Positions 63,948 through 64,000 of a stretch of 64,000 bases of DNA are shown in pieces; the first letter of the stretch is position 1, and each line of letters opens with the position of its first letter. Where the stretch lies: NCBI GenBank assembly GCA_018266575.1, contig JAFEAE010000018.1, positions 202,463-266,462 of the forward strand, written 5' to 3'. Made by a program: the position numbers and the translations under genes. The notes below the pieces were generated by a model, which saw only the letters and a program-made list of their open reading frames with translations, was not told the origin of the DNA and ran no database searches. The stretch comes from Bacteroidota bacterium. GTDB lineage: Bacteria > Bacteroidota > Bacteroidia > Chitinophagales > Chitinophagaceae.

Positions 63948-64000
63948 TTATATCTTCCAGTCAACAACTTCGTTTACCCATTGCTGTTGGTAAGGAGTGG
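63948..64000 (-). CDS. C-terminal end of an unidentified gene
   Basis: On the minus strand one frame runs in from the window edge to TAA at 63950-63948 and encodes TPYQQQWVNEVVDWKI. The residue mix looks like real protein rather than chance, and it would be convergent with tag. Too short to assign. Confidence 0.35.
   Translation of the reverse strand, partial: TPYQQQWVNEVVDWKI

Overview
The window looks like a chromosomal segment of a free-living, polysaccharide-degrading member of the Bacteroidota, most likely Chitinophagaceae. This placement is an inference from gene content and style: AT-rich DNA, few Shine-Dalgarno sequences, promoter boxes of the Bacteroidota type (TAnnTTTG), GH97, GH29, GH43, GH28 and GH9-like secreted hydrolases, a SMUG2-like uracil-DNA glycosylase, paired M16 peptidases, and many short palindromic intergenic repeats. 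No phage, plasmid, insertion sequence, CRISPR array or rRNA gene was found. Three tRNA genes are present: Cys-GCA, Lys-CUU and Val-UAC.

Layout. 1-1.4 kb: end of a GH28 gene and a GH43 gene, probably the tail of a pectin locus. 1.6-7.1 kb: small housekeeping genes (AHSA1-like, uracil-DNA glycosylase, DUF488, YCII-like, pirin) and a Pif1-type helicase. 7.2-15 kb: carbohydrate block with a GH9-like enzyme, a double-thioredoxin protein, a fused mannose-family PTS IIC-IID permease with an AgaI/NagB-like sugar-phosphate isomerase, and a GH97 alpha-glucosidase. 15.2-19.7 kb: a membrane class III adenylate cyclase in one minus-strand run with two paralogous FAD oxidases. 20-31 kb: DinB-like protein, MATE and ABC-F proteins, ahcY, Lrp regulator, GNAT, NUDIX, dapF, nucleoside phosphorylase and tRNA-Cys. 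31-37 kb: gcvP, threonine aldolase and pgi. 37-40.7 kb: secreted orphans, an ECF sigma/anti-sigma-like pair and an NlpC/P60 peptidase.

40.8-44.5 kb is the clearest functional unit: a fluoride-resistance operon on the minus strand. A TATATTTG promoter box is followed by a fluoride (crcB-type) riboswitch, then CLC-F, a DUF190 protein, CrcB/Fluc and a second DUF190 protein, with inorganic pyrophosphatase and a half-size TauE-like protein downstream. A hairpin ending one base before the CLC-F start codon competes with the 3' strand of the aptamer, suggesting translational control.

44.5-53.3 kb: lipoprotein, PhoH, a Ycf48-like protein, the arabinose operon araB-araD-araA, and a GH29 fucosidase. 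53.6-61.3 kb: a Pr6Pr-type membrane protein, an active/inactive M16 peptidase pair, an alpha/beta hydrolase, and a DUF3472-FKBP fusion. 61.3-64 kb: an AT-rich stretch with one orphan secreted protein between tRNA-Lys and tRNA-Val, then tag and the end of an unidentified gene.

A second notable layer is a dispersed repeat family with the core TGCGACGCAAC, at least nine copies in 64 kb and all between genes. Three copies are joined by a constant short junction to a second, hairpin-forming repeat, and two of these also carry a third CACAGAG-rich module in the same order. One composite copy lies inside the arabinose operon, between araD and araA.
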